A stretch of DNA of 64,000 nucleotides from Glandiceps talaboti (taxonomy: Eukaryota > Hemichordata > Enteropneusta > Spengelidae), in NCBI RefSeq assembly GCF_964340395.1, contig NC_135557.1:2651216-2715215 (forward strand), given 5' to 3'. Numbering within the stretch: the first letter of the stretch is position 1; every line of letters starts with the position of its first letter. This document shows positions 12,016-23,735 of this stretch, in pieces. The translations under genes and the position numbers were made by a program. The notes beneath the pieces were generated by a model. That model made no database searches. It worked only from the letters and a program-made list of their open reading frames with translations, and was not told the DNA's origin.

Positions 12016-12544
12016 AGTGTGTAATAGTGACCCACTTTGAGTGTTATATTATCCATATCCATATTACTGATAATGGTCTTTCTGAGACCTCGACCTTTGA
12101 CCTCGACCTGTATCTTCAAGGTCAAATAGCCAAACATTAATCATAGTGCACAGTATACAGCAGAGATGCATAGACCAATTTCAACCAAGCCTGGCACAAA
12201 TGTCAAACTTCACATTTTGTGCACAAGCTCAGTCTGGTAGCTTAATACATAGAAACCTAAATTAAATGACTTAATACCCATTTTATTTAAAATGAGCTTT
12301 GAGACCTCGTCATTGCTTTGTTTTGTGACCTTTGCAATGATGACAAAATATTGGCCATATTTGTCATAAAAAATTCTGAATTTGACTTGGCTAGTAAGTT
12401 GAAATATTGAAGACTGTCTTTGATGAAGACTTGATGAAAATTTATCAGTTTATGAACAACTTTCAGATGAATATTTGAGGCTACATCACTTTTCATCTGT
12501 GTTCATGACAGCACAGATCAATTGTAGATGAACAGCAAAGATAA
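12016..12544. other. Unique sequence with direct-repeat half-sites
   Basis: CGACCTTTGACCT at 12091-12103 reads AGGTCAAAGGTCG on the minus strand, a near-perfect DR1-type nuclear-receptor half-site pair. No gene is recognised nearby. Confidence 0.35.
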
Positions 12545-13680
12545 GTAAAGAACTTCTAGATGACGCTTACCATTCATAGCTTTTAGGTGTAAGTGATGTA
12601 TACTTGATATTCTGTAGACGTACCATATAATAGATATTGCCTTGAAATACACTGCCATGGATACACTAAAGACGACAGTACCTTAAATTCACTCAGTCAT
12701 TAGTAGCATTTTTATGCCAACAATTATTTAGACTGAGAATGTAGTCATACTCGTATGGTAATTCTGGCTATATGGTCCCCTGGATTTGAGAGTTTAATTT
12801 GAATGTTTGTAGTGAAATTGACCAACCCACCCCCCTGATAAAAAGAGGATTAAATGTTTGATAGCTCTACTGAGCTCTGTATGCAGTTGAATTTAGGCCG
12901 CATTGGAAATTGATTACTCTAAAATCCATATTATCTAGTCAATGCTAGGGGTGTCATCGCTGCCAAGCAATTCTTTGTTGCCAATTTGAATCACCATACA
13001 AGGACACATACTTTTTGTTTTTTTGGGGGGAGAGGGTTAACATACATGCACATGCTTGACTGCGAATATGAAGAGTTGTAATGGAATGTGCCATTATAAC
13101 TCTAAACCATACAAACATACATACATACAGAAAGTTAAAATGAATGGGGGACTTTATTGTATTGTTGTAATGAATATGACGCACAACGGTGATGGCAAAT
13201 AAAGATGGCGACACGGCAGTAATAGAGATGGCGGCGACACGGCGGAGGTTTGTGAGGTTTATGTGTGTTGGTATGAGAGATTAAGGCCATAGACAGCAAG
13301 TGAAAAATATGTAAAACCTACAAAGGACTAACCAACGAACCATTGCCAACCAACCGACCAACCAACCAACGCCAACCAACCAAACAACAAAGTAATCAAC
13401 CCAAGAGACCCACCTAGTCAGAGAAAACCAAAATCCACAAGAAACCAGACGTACGGAAAGGGATAACAAAAATCGAGGAGTGCTGTTTGTGTATGTCAAT
13501 ATGTAATATATGATCATGTGCAGCGAAGACTGCGGACCGAAACGCGAGGTAGATGATGGCGCAGATATGACAATTGGTGCCGGAGACGCAAAAATGATAG
13601 TGTATTTGATGTACGTATGTTGGAAGGGGTGAGGTGGGATAGTTAAAAGAGCAATCATTCATGCAGCCATACAAACTAAA
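12545..13680. repeat. Old dispersed duplication, copy B
   Basis: Counterpart of 10083-11200 (see there), same orientation, about 2.46 kb further on. It contains a CCAA-rich simple repeat at about 13325-13395 that copy A lacks. Confidence 0.6.
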
Positions 13681-14645
13681 AAAAACTCAAAAAACTTACT
13701 TGGTGCTGATGTCTGAAACTGTTTTTCTGTTCTTCTAAACTCCTCCAAAAGTTCTACTAATAAAATAACTTAAAAATACATTTCAATACATAAATTACAT
13801 TTTAATAGATATACATAAATGCAAAATACACATCAGTATCGTAATAATCAAATACATCGATCAGTCTTGGGTCTTCTTATCACCACAGGCTAAAAGAAAG
13901 AAATTTAAGAAATAGTATAAGAATTGAAGTATTCACTCACAATGCAATTATATTATTTTCTAAATTTATTTTATATTGCAGACATGACAATCAAATAGAA
14001 ATAAAGTTTCTAAATCTAACTTTCAATGTATAAACATATTAAATATTAAAAAGACAGTTTTTTGACTCACATTTTCCATCATTTGTCCATCTTTGTCGAG
14101 CCTGGCTTCCTGAAAATAAACTTGCATGGAAATTGTATTAATACAGTTTGGTTAATATATTGTGTTTTATTTAATAAAATAATGAAAAAATACATTCAAT
14201 ATAAATTACATTTACCAAAGTGCTCCCATATGGTTGATATTAAATTTTCAAGGTTATAATTTGTAGACAATATTTTTTTATGAAATGGGGTGAAAGGAAG
14301 AAATCAAATCCCAGGTTTGGGAAACCACTATAAAGAAAGAACTGTGTGTATAAATTTGCAAATACAGTATAATTAATTGATTTTTTATTGTTCTACTGTT
14401 TCTCCCTGAAAAATCGACCCCAATGGTTAGAAAAGCCAATGAGAATAAGTCAAGCAAAAACATTTTTATACTATTAAATTGATTATGAAATAATAACTGA
14501 CTAAAGTTGCATAAAGTGGGTAGAATTTGTATGTGTTATCAAAATGTGTATTTTTGTCTCAGAGAATTAAATTTTTTTTGCAGAAGTAATATGGGAGGGG
14601 GGGGGGGTGCACAACTCCCATAGGTGGGAAAGGTCTGCTGGAAAG
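13681..14645. other. AT-rich unique sequence
   Basis: No gene, array or element end recognised; short frames only. A poly-G tract is at about 14597. Confidence 0.5.
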
Positions 14646-14649
14646 CAGT

Positions 14650-15770
14650 GTTTTTTTGTATACTTTTCTGGGCTGGAAAACTTTGGAAAACCCTGCTCAG
14701 CTGGACTGATAGATTTTGCTTCAGTTGCAGCTTAGAATAAATCTATAAATTTCAAAACATTATTACAATTCTTAAAAGTGAGATTTCATTTTCCAAAAGA
14801 CAATTAATTTGGTCAGTTTTTAGCTATTTCATCGTACAAACTGCCGCCTGTATCTATCATAGATCTGTAGAGTATCTATTTTGTGCTATAAAGTTGGTAT
14901 TAGAAAGTGTCTCCATTTTTGGGTATGTAGTATGACAACAGTAAGGGCTTGGTAATCTTAGCAAAGCCTCCTAGTATCATTTCACACAGAGTTGTCCTGT
15001 CATATGAACATGTTTAATGAGAGTAATCCATAATGCCAATACTATTTCAACTTTAAGTGCAATTAATTATGAAAGGAGAATTAGAAATTAACAGTCATTG
15101 GTGCCTAATTATGTGCTTATTTACTATATATTAGTATTTATTATATATTAGTATTTATCATACATTAGTATTTATTATATTAGTACTTATTACTTATTAG
15201 TGATTATTTATTATATGTTATTATTATTACCCTAAAGTTATTATTATTATTATTATTATCATTATTGTTATTAAGATAGAATTTAATAGTAGGGCCGGCA
15301 AAGAAAATTTATCTAAAGTGTGCTTCTTTGAACTAGTATTGGCAAAATAAACCACTTTCATTAATTTTGTTCACATGACCATATATCCCAGGATGAGGTG
15401 GGCAACTCTTTGTGAAATGACATAGGGAGGCTATGTTGAAACCCCCAAAAACCAAACTGTTGTCATACTACACACCCTAAAAATGGTCTGACTCTTTCTT
15501 ATACCAACTGTATCACTCAAAATACATACTATACAGGTCTATAATACATGCAGACGGTAGTTCATATGATGTAATACCTAAAAACTGATCAAAAATAATT
15601 AATTTTTTGAGAAATGAAATCTTACTTTTAGCAATTGTAAGAATTATTTTGAAAAATATATCAATATTTTGAACTACAATTAAAATAAAATCAACCAGTC
15701 TAGATGGGCAGGGTTATCCAAAATCTTCTCGCCTAGAAAAGTATATACCCTATATCATACATGTACATGT
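14650..15770. mobile_element. Ancient element with roughly 360-bp inverted arms
   Basis: The left arm (about 14655-15010) and the reverse complement of 15375-15745 share TATACTTTTCT, AACCCTGC, AGATTTCATTT, TCAGTTTTTAG and GTAGTATGACAACAGT in order. Identity is about 70% by eye. The middle (15010-15375) is AT-rich with ATT/TTA simple repeats. It is most simply a decayed long-TIR DNA transposon or an old inverted duplication. No coding capacity is visible. Confidence 0.55.
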
Positions 15771-16369
15771 ACCTTATGACATATGCATACAGACTTTACA
15801 GCAGACCTTCCCCGTATAGTCCATGGGAGCTCAAGGCCAGGTTTCAAAATAAAGCTTGTTTTATGATTAATTATGCAGAAAATATTGATTTTTGATGACA
15901 AATATGGCATATTTTCCGAATGACATGTCACCTTTGTGCCAGTTTTGAAAGAAATCAGATATTGGAAGTCTGAGCCCATTGTAATAGTCACTCACTTTGG
16001 GGGACTAAAAGTGCTTTTGCTGGATGAATTCTATTCCCTTTTCTAAACATTGTGATCTCTGATTGAGAGAGAAACACAAGTGTGGTAAACCATAATATTT
16101 TTGTTCAAAATTTCAATTGATAAATATTGAATCAAACTTTTATGATTCAGTTTTAATTTAGCAAAACCAATTGCAACCTACAGGAGCATTTTGGTTTACA
16201 CCAGTTATATTTTTACAGCTTTTATTTTATTTATTTTTTACAGAGGTTAATGAGGGAGACGGTAGTTCTCTTATAAAAACTTTTTTTTAAAACTCCTCCC
16301 ATGTAACAAAAACTACTCTAATGGTGAAAAACTAATGGTCCTTGCTCAGTGCTCGGGGATCATCATGTT
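15771..16369. other. AT-rich unique sequence
   Basis: No gene or repeat recognised. A minus-strand frame of 78 codons (15755-15991) lacks identifiable features. Confidence 0.45.
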
Positions 16370-18360
16370 ATAGACTTTTTGTAATTACAGATTTTTAGTT
16401 GTAATCTTTTTAGCCCTAATTTGCATATCACTGATGAGATAAACACATCAAGAGTACATCTTAATCTAACGATAGACTTTTGACCAAAAAGACACATTAT
16501 TAGACACTAATTTGCATATTACTGATTGGATCATCTTGTTATAGACTTTCTTTTAGTTTGAGTCTTTTTAGCCCTAATTTGCATATCAGTGATGAGATAA
16601 ACACATCAAGAATACATCTTAATCTAATGATAGACTTTTGACTAAAAAGACACGTTATTAGGCACTAATTTGCATATTACTGATTGGATCATCTTGTTAT
16701 AGACTTTCTTTTAGTTTGAGTCTTTGTAGCCCTAATTTGCATATCACTGATGAGATAAACACATCAAGAGTACATCTTAATCTAATGATAGACTTTTGAC
16801 CAAAAAGACACATTATTAGACACTAATTTGCATATTACTGATTGGATCATCTTGTTATAGACTTTCTTTTAGTTTGAGTCTTTTTAGCCCTAATTTGCAT
16901 ATCAGTGATGAGATAAACACATCAAGAATACATCTTAATCTAATGATAGACTTTTGACCAAAAAGACACGTTATTAGGCACTAATTTGCATATTACTGAT
17001 TGGATCATCTTGTTATAGACTATTTTATTGTTAGTCTTTTTAGCCCTAATTTGCATATCACTGATGAGATAAACACATCAAGAATATATCTTAATCTAAT
17101 GATAGACTTTTGATCAAAAAGACTCATTATTAGGCACTAATTTGCATATTACTGATTGGATCATCTTGTTATAGACTTTTTGTAAATATAGACTTTTAGT
17201 TTGTCTTTTTAGCCCTAATTTGCATATAAGTGATGAGATAAACACATCAAGAATACATCTGAATCTAATGATAGAATTTTGACCAAAAAGACATATTATT
17301 AGGCACTAATTTGCATATTACTGATTGGATCATCTTGTTATAGACTTTCTTTTATTTTTAGCCTTCTTAGCCCTAATTTGCATATCACTGATGAGATAAA
17401 CACATCCAGAATACATCTTAATCTAATGATAGATTTTTGATCAAAAAGACACATCATTAGGCACTAATTTGCATATTACTGATTAGATCATCTTGTTATA
17501 GACTTTTTGTAAATATAGACTTAGTTTTAGTCTTTTTAGCCTTAATTTGCATATCACTGATGAGATAAACACATCAAGAATGCATATTAATCTAATGATA
17601 GATTTTTGACCAAAAAGACACATTTAGGCACTAATTTGCATATTACTGATTGGATCATCTTGTTATAGACTCCTTTATTTTTAGTCTTTTAAGCCCTAAT
17701 TTGAATATCACTGATGAGATAAACACATCAAGAATACATCTTAATCTAATAATAGATTTTTGACCAAAAAGACACATTATTAGGCACCAATTTGCATATT
17801 ACTAATTGGGTTATCTTAGACATTTTGTAAATATAGACTTTTAGTCTTAGTCTTTTTAGCTCTAATTTGCATATCACTGATGAGATAAACACATCAAGAG
17901 TACATCTAAATCTAATGATAGATTTTTGACCAAAAAGACACATTATTAGGCACTAATTTGCATATTACTGATGAGATAAACACATCAAGAATACATCTTA
18001 ATCTAATGATAGACTTTTGACCAAAAAGACACGTTATTAGGCACTAATTTGCATATTACTGATTGGATCATCTTGTTATAGACTTTGTAAATATAGACTT
18101 AGTTTTAGTCTTTTTAGCCCTAATTTGCATATCACTAATGAGATAAACACATCAAGAATACATCTTAATCTAATGATAGAATTTTGACCAAAAAGACATA
18201 TTATTAGGCACTAATTTGCATATTACTGATTGGATCATCTTGTTATAGACTTTCTTTTAGTTTGAGTGTTTTTAGCCCTAATTTGCATATCACTGATGAG
18301 ATAAACACATCCAGAATACATCTTAATCTAATGATAGATCTTTGACCAAAAAGATGAGAT
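16370..18360. repeat. About 158-bp satellite with two octamer motifs per unit
   Basis: About 12 copies of a 155-175-bp unit. Each has two related halves: one with TAATTTGCATATCACTGATG and one with TAATTTGCATATTACTGATT. ATTTGCAT is the reverse complement of the POU/octamer motif ATGCAAAT, giving more than 20 perfect octamers in 2 kb. Units differ by substitutions and small indels, indicating moderate age. Confidence 0.92.
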
Positions 18361-18715
18361 CATAAGCCTTAATTTGGTTTTGAGACACATATATTTGATC
18401 ACTATACCATGGGTATAACTGAAGCGGTGACATTATTTTGTATTGTAATTTATGAATGTTCTGACCATCACAAAACGAAAAATAAATTTGGTACACATTG
18501 TTGGTTGTTATGTGGTTATTAGCTATATTTGTAATATTGTAAACAAACTTATCTTTTTCATCATCTTCAAAGAAGAATGTCTTTACGGAAATAACTCTTA
18601 AATTTGTAACATGAATGAAAAAAATATGCGCTGCAGAGCAAAATACACGGGTTTTAATTTTGTATGATTAGCATTTTAATGAAAGAAATATTTCGATTCA
18701 ACTTTGTATTTCTTG
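18361..18715. other. AT-rich unique sequence
   Basis: Nothing recognised between the 158-bp satellite and the next short repeat. Confidence 0.45.
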
Positions 18716-18970
18716 AAAAAAACTAACTAACTAGATTTTGCGAAAACTTTAACCCTAATTAGAAGTGGCACAGTCAGTATTTCTAGAAACAATCTATTTT
18801 AAGTTTACATTTAGTTAACTAGTTTTTGCGAAAGTTGTTAATTTTAGAATGGGAACCCTAATTAGAAGTGGCACAGTCTGTATTTCTAGGAACAACCTAT
18901 TTTAAGTTTACATTTGGTTTACTAGTTTTGGGGTAACTTTAGTATGGGACCCTAAATAGAAGTGGTTTTC
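18716..18970. repeat. About 100-bp tandem repeat, three diverged copies
   Basis: CCCTAATTAGAAGTGGCACA recurs at 18752 and 18855, with a decayed third copy near 18948. CTATTTTAAGTTTACATTT and AACTAGTTTTTGCGAAA fill the units. Confidence 0.8.
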
Positions 18971-19208
18971 TGTGGTTATAGGCAATTATGGTTTTCAAGT
19001 TTGTGTTTCGTAAATAGTCTAATATAAACATCAATGATTTTTCATTTGAACATGGCAAAATACAATTGTTTCGGTTGTGAAAGAAATGTGTATACCGGAG
19101 GTGGCTGAATTTATAGGAATCTGGGTACCCGAGAACAACTTTGTGTACATGACTATGTATGACGTATCTATTCAAATTTGTTTGTCGATAAATTTTGATT
19201 TGTATTTT

Positions 19209-19796
19209 TTATTCGTAGATGAATTTTGATATGTATTTTGCGTTCTTAATGTTTTCGAAAATGGGGAATATTACAGTCTGTGCCACTTGAACAACCAATG
19301 ACAAACTTTCCTCCTGACAAAACCGTCTAAATCCTAACCTGTCAACCCGGGCCGCCACCTTCCCGCCAAAAAAGGTACCGCGCCGAAATTGCCACCATGG
19401 CCCCCATTCCCATACAACGGGCCCAAATGCAGCAGAAAGAACAAACATAGCAAACCGACTTATCTCATATACCATCCTTCGACGTTCTCGCAGGGACCAA
19501 ACCATGATAAATTGACGAACCAATACGCAAACCATTGACTTCCATTCTCGAACAGTCTCTATTGTACGGCGAACAAACATCTGAAGCAAACACAGCATCC
19601 ATACGGTGATACACATTGCAATTTTTCCTTCCAACTTCCTCTTTTCGACCAGTGAGCGAAGTAGACAGCATACAGCATCCAGGACCCATACCAAACATCG
19701 GAATATTCTTCTATCATCCACTCTCAGCAGTACAAGGCTTCGGACATATACTATGACGACATAGACCAGGGTGAGCAGCACAATACCAGTATCCAT
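19209..19796 (-). CDS. Hypothetical multi-pass membrane protein (single exon or first exon)
   Basis: A 195-codon frame read right to left from ATG at 19796 (context AAAGATGG, A at -3 and G at +4). It begins MDTGIVLLTLVYVVIVYV and has three to five hydrophobic stretches separated by Arg/Lys clusters (VEKRKLEGK, SLRERRRMVY, WWQFRRG), as expected of a small multi-pass membrane protein. I do not recognise the family. The frame sits behind a TATA box and inverted CCAAT box at sensible spacing and in less AT-rich sequence than its surroundings, which supports a real gene. The last 20 or so residues look non-coding, so the exon may really end at a GT (for example the GTACC near 19375). It lies inside the 21.5-kb segment bounded by foldback elements. 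It could still be a chance frame. Confidence 0.4.
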   Translation of the reverse strand: MDTGIVLLTLVYVVIVYVRSLVLLRVDDRRIFRCLVWVLDAVCCLLRSLVEKRKLEGKIAMCITVWMLCLLQMFVRRTIETVREWKSMVCVLVRQFIMVWSLRERRRMVYEISRFAMFVLSAAFGPVVWEWGPWWQFRRGTFFGGKVAARVDRLGFRRFCQEESLSLVVQVAQTVIFPIFENIKNAKYISKFIYE

Positions 19797-19850
19797 CTTT
19801 GTTTATCGTTTGCTGGAGTCGCAAAGACAGTTTGAAAATGTATCACGCGT

Positions 19851-19907
19851 CATTTTTATACCCAACCCAAGATGTTAGATTCCTGTCGAGAACCATGAAC
19901 CAATCAG
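19851..19907 (-). promoter_or_regulatory. TATA box and CCAAT box upstream of 19796 ORF
   Basis: On the minus strand TATAAAAATG (19860-19851) lies about 55 nt before the ATG, and CTGATTGGT (19907-19899, an inverted CCAAT box) lies about 40 nt further upstream. Initiation would be expected near 19828, leaving a short leader. Confidence 0.5.
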
Positions 19908-20365
19908 ACCTAGAGGATCAAAATTTTCCTCTACCCCTCCAGGTGCACTTTAAAGGTGGTGGCAGGGAAAACTATTGTGTTTGTAAGACTAGTTAGGTGT
20001 TGTTTGTTTCAAATTGGTCAATCACTTGACAGGGAGTACACGTGTTACATTTGACAAACAACCAATCAAAAGTCCGGAGTTGATTTCTCCACATTCTTTT
20101 ATTTTACAGGAATACAAACTTATGTAACGTGCACAGGGGTGAACACTGTGTAATGAAGGTATAGACTAGCGTTCCTCGCTAAATGCGTGCAATGACGGAT
20201 AAGCACCGGTATTGTTGATGAATTATGAATGTATGTGTCGACCCCCGTTTGAATGAAAGTGTAATGTATAAAATTATGTGAAAACCAGGACGTGGTGACG
20301 GGGGCTATTGTCTTGGAATAATAAGGTGTTGTATTTTGTTACCAATTACTCAACTCGTTGACATA
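19908..20365. other. Unique sequence between promoter and LINE debris
   Basis: Contains a second inverted-CCAAT-like string but no further exon is recognised. Confidence 0.4.
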
Positions 20366-20439
20366 CAGTTTATTTATTTATTTCACGGAAGGCCGGCAAG
20401 TCCCATTTACAGGCTCCTAAAAATGAAAAATTCAAGAAT
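20366..20439 (-). mobile_element. Possible 3' end of another LINE, opposite orientation
   Basis: Read on the minus strand this ends GCCGGCCTTCCGTG then AAATAAATAAATAAA, a form common for 3' tails of L2/CR1-type LINEs. It abuts the plus-strand LINE. Short and uncertain. Confidence 0.3.
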
Positions 20440-20488
20440 ACAAAACACACAAGCATATCAAACAAACAAAACTAACTTAATGCACATT

Positions 20489-21328
20489 AAAAACACATTT
20501 TTCGATTACTTATTCTCTAAGTATGTCAGTCATTTCATGATGAACGAAGAAGTCATAGTCAAATACAGCTGTAAGTCTTGCACCGTCAACCAGTTCAATT
20601 CTGATAGAAATCTTTTAAACAGTTCATGTTCTTTCCTACATTGCAATGTCAGATCCCTTACAAAAAACTTTGATAGCTTTGTTAACTTTCTAAGCATGTT
20701 AGATCAAAATTTTCTTTTTATAGCTCTAACGGAAACATGGTTACATCCCGATTCAAATTGCTGTCTTTATGATTTGCCTTCCTATACTTTCGTTACTTGT
20801 AATCGTGAAGCCTCACAAGGTGGTGGAGTCGCTCTGTATTTTCACAACTCGTTGTCCTTCTCTCGCATTAACACATGTAAAATTAATCACTGCGAATCCA
20901 TCTTTGGGGAAACTATGATCAACAACAAAAAGATTGTTATAGGCGTTATCTACAGAAGACCCAACACACCGTTTAATGAATTCATTGACAGTTTAGAAGC
21001 ATGCCTTGATCAGGTGTCAGTGAACGGGCGTGATTGTATTCTCCTTGGCGATATGAATATTGACACATCTTTAGATAGCCCACCCGTTACTCATTACAAT
21101 ACTCTCCTGAATACATACAATATGACACAATTAATTAACACCCCTACCAGAGTTACTAACACCTCACAAATATTACTGACCACTTTATTGAGTCCGGTAC
21201 AATTGAAACAGACATTTCAGACCACTATCCAATTTTCGGCATTATTAAAAGTCTGCATCACGTTTTTGAAAACAGTACCAAAACACACACCTACGATTTC
21301 TGGAATTACAACAAAGAGGCCTTCTTAG
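20489..21328 (+). pseudogene. LINE endonuclease domain, frameshifted
   Basis: Reads FLHCNVRSLTKNFDSF, then FIALTETWL (catalytic Glu), GVIYRRPN and LLGDMNID (Asp/Asn). At about 21168 the frame breaks: the final SDH catalytic motif (DISDHYPIFG, about 21211-21240) is in the frame used by the downstream RT segment. All main endonuclease motifs are therefore present but not in one frame. The true start is unclear; upstream Met codons include one near 20480. Confidence 0.85.
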
Positions 21329-21363
21329 CTGACCTAAGCAATGTATCCTGGCAACCAGTCCAC

Positions 21364-22464
21364 ATGTGCGAAGATCCGTCTGAAGCATACAATATTTTTA
21401 ATGATTTATTTCATACTGTTATCAGAAGACATCTTCGAATAAAAACATTTACAAGAACACAAAAGTCAATTAAAAGACCCTGGATCACAAAGGGCTTATT
21501 TACATCCATACATACAAAACATAAACTTTTCTCGAAAATGAAAAATCACCCAAGGAATAACCAAATTAAAAATATGTATACTAGGTACAGGAATACATTG
21601 ACGAAGCTCCTTAGGTTGGCTAAGAAAAACTACTACACCAATAAAATTTCAAATGCCTCTGGCAACACCAACAAAACTTGGCTTATTATTAAAGAGATGT
21701 TGAACAAAACACATACCAAATGTTCTCCCGATAAATTAACTACAAACAACCCTGGAAACACATGCTTAACAGATACAAGAGATATTACTCAAGAATTCAA
21801 TAATTATTTCACTGGTATTGGGCCCAATCTTGCTCAAAAGATTACAAGCAACAAAGACTTTAGACAATACCTGGATGGGAACTACCTCAACTCCTTTTTC
21901 TTTCACCCCGTGTCTGAAGAAGACGTCCTTGGAGAAATATTCAAGCTTGATCCCCGCAAAGCTACCGGTCAGGACACAATTAATCCCCTCTTAGTTATAC
22001 ACGCTGCTCACATTATTGCATGCCCTCTCACACATATAATTAACTGTTCTCTCAACAATGGTATTTTTCAAAGTCTACTTAAGATTGCCAAGGTAATACC
22101 TATTTATAAAAAAGGTTCGCCATGCGATGTTGGCAATTATCGCCCCATTTCAATTTTGCCCGTAATCAGTAAAGTGTTTGAATCTATTGTCAATCATCAA
22201 CTTGTTATATATTTTGAAAAATACAACATCCTCATCAAAACTCAGTTTGGTTTCAGGAAAAAACACAGTACTAAGCTTGCCCTGGTTGACCTGATCACTG
22301 GTATTGCTAATAAGCTGGACAATGGATATCTGACATGTGGTATATTCATTGATTTGCGGAAAGCCTTTGACACAATAGACCATAGTTCTTCTACAGTGTC
22401 AGAGGCTTGCCTTTACTTTGGTTTAAAAGTTATCTCTCCCAGCGTAAGCAGTGTGTCTGTATAA
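21364..22464 (+). pseudogene. LINE reverse transcriptase, N-terminal two thirds
   Basis: Contains FKLDPRKATGQDTI, NYRPISILPVISKVFESI, TQFGFRKKHSTKLAL and catalytic motif A, FIDLRKAFDTIDH. After IDH about 20-25 expected residues are missing and the frame shifts, although the sequence for WFKSYLSQRKQCV follows in another frame. The deletion alone should abolish polymerase activity. Confidence 0.87.
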
Positions 22465-22479
22465 ATAATGTTACCTCGC

Positions 22480-22747
22480 CATATAGCGAAATACAATGTG
22501 GAGTACCACAAGGCTCAATTTTAGGCCCCTTCTCTTTCTGATTTACATCAATGATATTGTGAACGCTACTGATGCATTTGAATTTCGATTATTTGCCGAC
22601 GACACAAACTTGTTTCAATTTATCAACAATCCCTCAAATATAATTCAGCTTGATCAACTCCATTTCGACTTCAGGAAAGTCTGTGACTGGTGCGACGCCA
22701 ATAGGCTCACTATCAATGTAGAAAAAAACGAATTTCATGATTATTAA
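22480..22747 (+). pseudogene. LINE reverse transcriptase catalytic core (FADD)
   Basis: Encodes CGVPQGSILGP (one frame) then LFLIYINDIV and RLFADDTNLF (another frame, FADD at 22592-22603). A one-base loss separates the two near 22530. The segment ends with LTINVEKNEF and another frameshift at about 22735. Confidence 0.85.
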
Positions 22748-23422
22748 GACTTCGCAAAGATTGGTGAAAACGGAGGGAAGTCTGGGCATCAATCGCTCAC
22801 AAATTTCACAAGTAACGTCAACCAATTATCTTGGCGTGTGTTTAGATCAAAATATGCTTTGGACATCACACATTGAAAAAGTTAGGAAAGCAATTTCTCC
22901 AATTAATGGCATAATTTCCAAAATTCGCTATTACGTACCTAAATCTACTCTTCTCTGCTGTATAACTCTATGATCTTGCCCCATATCTCATATTGTATAG
23001 AGATATGGGGCAATACATACAATACATTTCTCAAGCCTATCTTAAACCTTCAAAAGAAAGTTATTCGCTTTATAACTTTTTCAAATATTGGTGCTCCCTC
23101 CTCCCCTCTTTTTCAGCAACTAGGAATTCTAAGTGTCCACCAGCAATGCAAATTTAATACTTCTTTATTTATTTTTGATTTGAGGGCCGGTCACTTCCCG
23201 CAAACAGTTAACGACTATTTCAACACACCACGAAATACGTATCACACTCGGAATACAACGAGAGATAACTTTTACATTCCAAAAGTAAATCTTACTTTGA
23301 CGCAACACAATTTTCAGTATGCAGCTGCAAAACATTGGAACTCCTTACCTGAAGAATTGAAAAAAATACAATCCAGGACTACTTTTAAATCTCAGTTAAA
23401 ACAGTATTTGTTACAAAATTAA
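22737..23422 (+). pseudogene. LINE RT thumb and C-terminal region
   Basis: Two frames joined near 22970: YLGVCLDQNMLWTSHIEKV, then PHISYCIEIWGNT and LNLQKKVIRFI, ending AAKHWNSLPEELKKI and LKQYLLQN with a stop at 23420-23422. These are the usual conserved C-terminal blocks of this LINE group. Confidence 0.85.
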
Positions 23423-23735
23423 TTCAGCTTTTTCTACCTTACATTGCATTTAATGCCAGTTGTTATATTTTTTTTTGATGAGAACGCGTTTTGTTTTGTT
23501 TGTTTTTGTTTTAATTTCAAATTTGTTTTTGTTTTTGCTTTGATTATTTTATTTGTTTAATCAATTGTAGTATGGGCCACAAACTTGACTAGTTTGTTTC
23601 AAACTATTTCTGTGGTCCAGCCATAAACTCTGTATTCATCCATCAGTTTAATTGTAATATTTATTCCACTGTCTTTTGTACTTTCTCTCTTGTTATGTTG
23701 ATATGATTTTGAGTTTGTGGCAAATAAAATACTAT

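Larger units (their letters stand above)
20440..23735 (+). mobile_element. Degenerate non-LTR retrotransposon (L2/CR1/Jockey group)
   Basis: One LINE with an apurinic-type endonuclease followed by reverse transcriptase, broken by several frameshifts. The 5' limit is uncertain. The 3' end has the typical form GTGGCAAATAAAATACTATA (about 23720-23735). The family call rests on domain order and the C-terminal AAKHWNSLPEELK motif, usual for L2/CR1/Jockey-type elements. It lies inside the DNA bounded by the two foldback elements. Confidence 0.88.

Noticed and set aside
13281-13658. 125-codon minus-strand frame with Trp/Val-rich middle
   Set aside because: The middle is a CCAA simple repeat read in reverse; no homologous frame is kept in the duplicate copy at 10083-11200.
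19379-19452. Plus-strand ATG in a perfect GCCACCATGG context (near 19396)
   Set aside because: The frame ends after only 17 codons and runs antisense to the better-supported minus-strand ORF.
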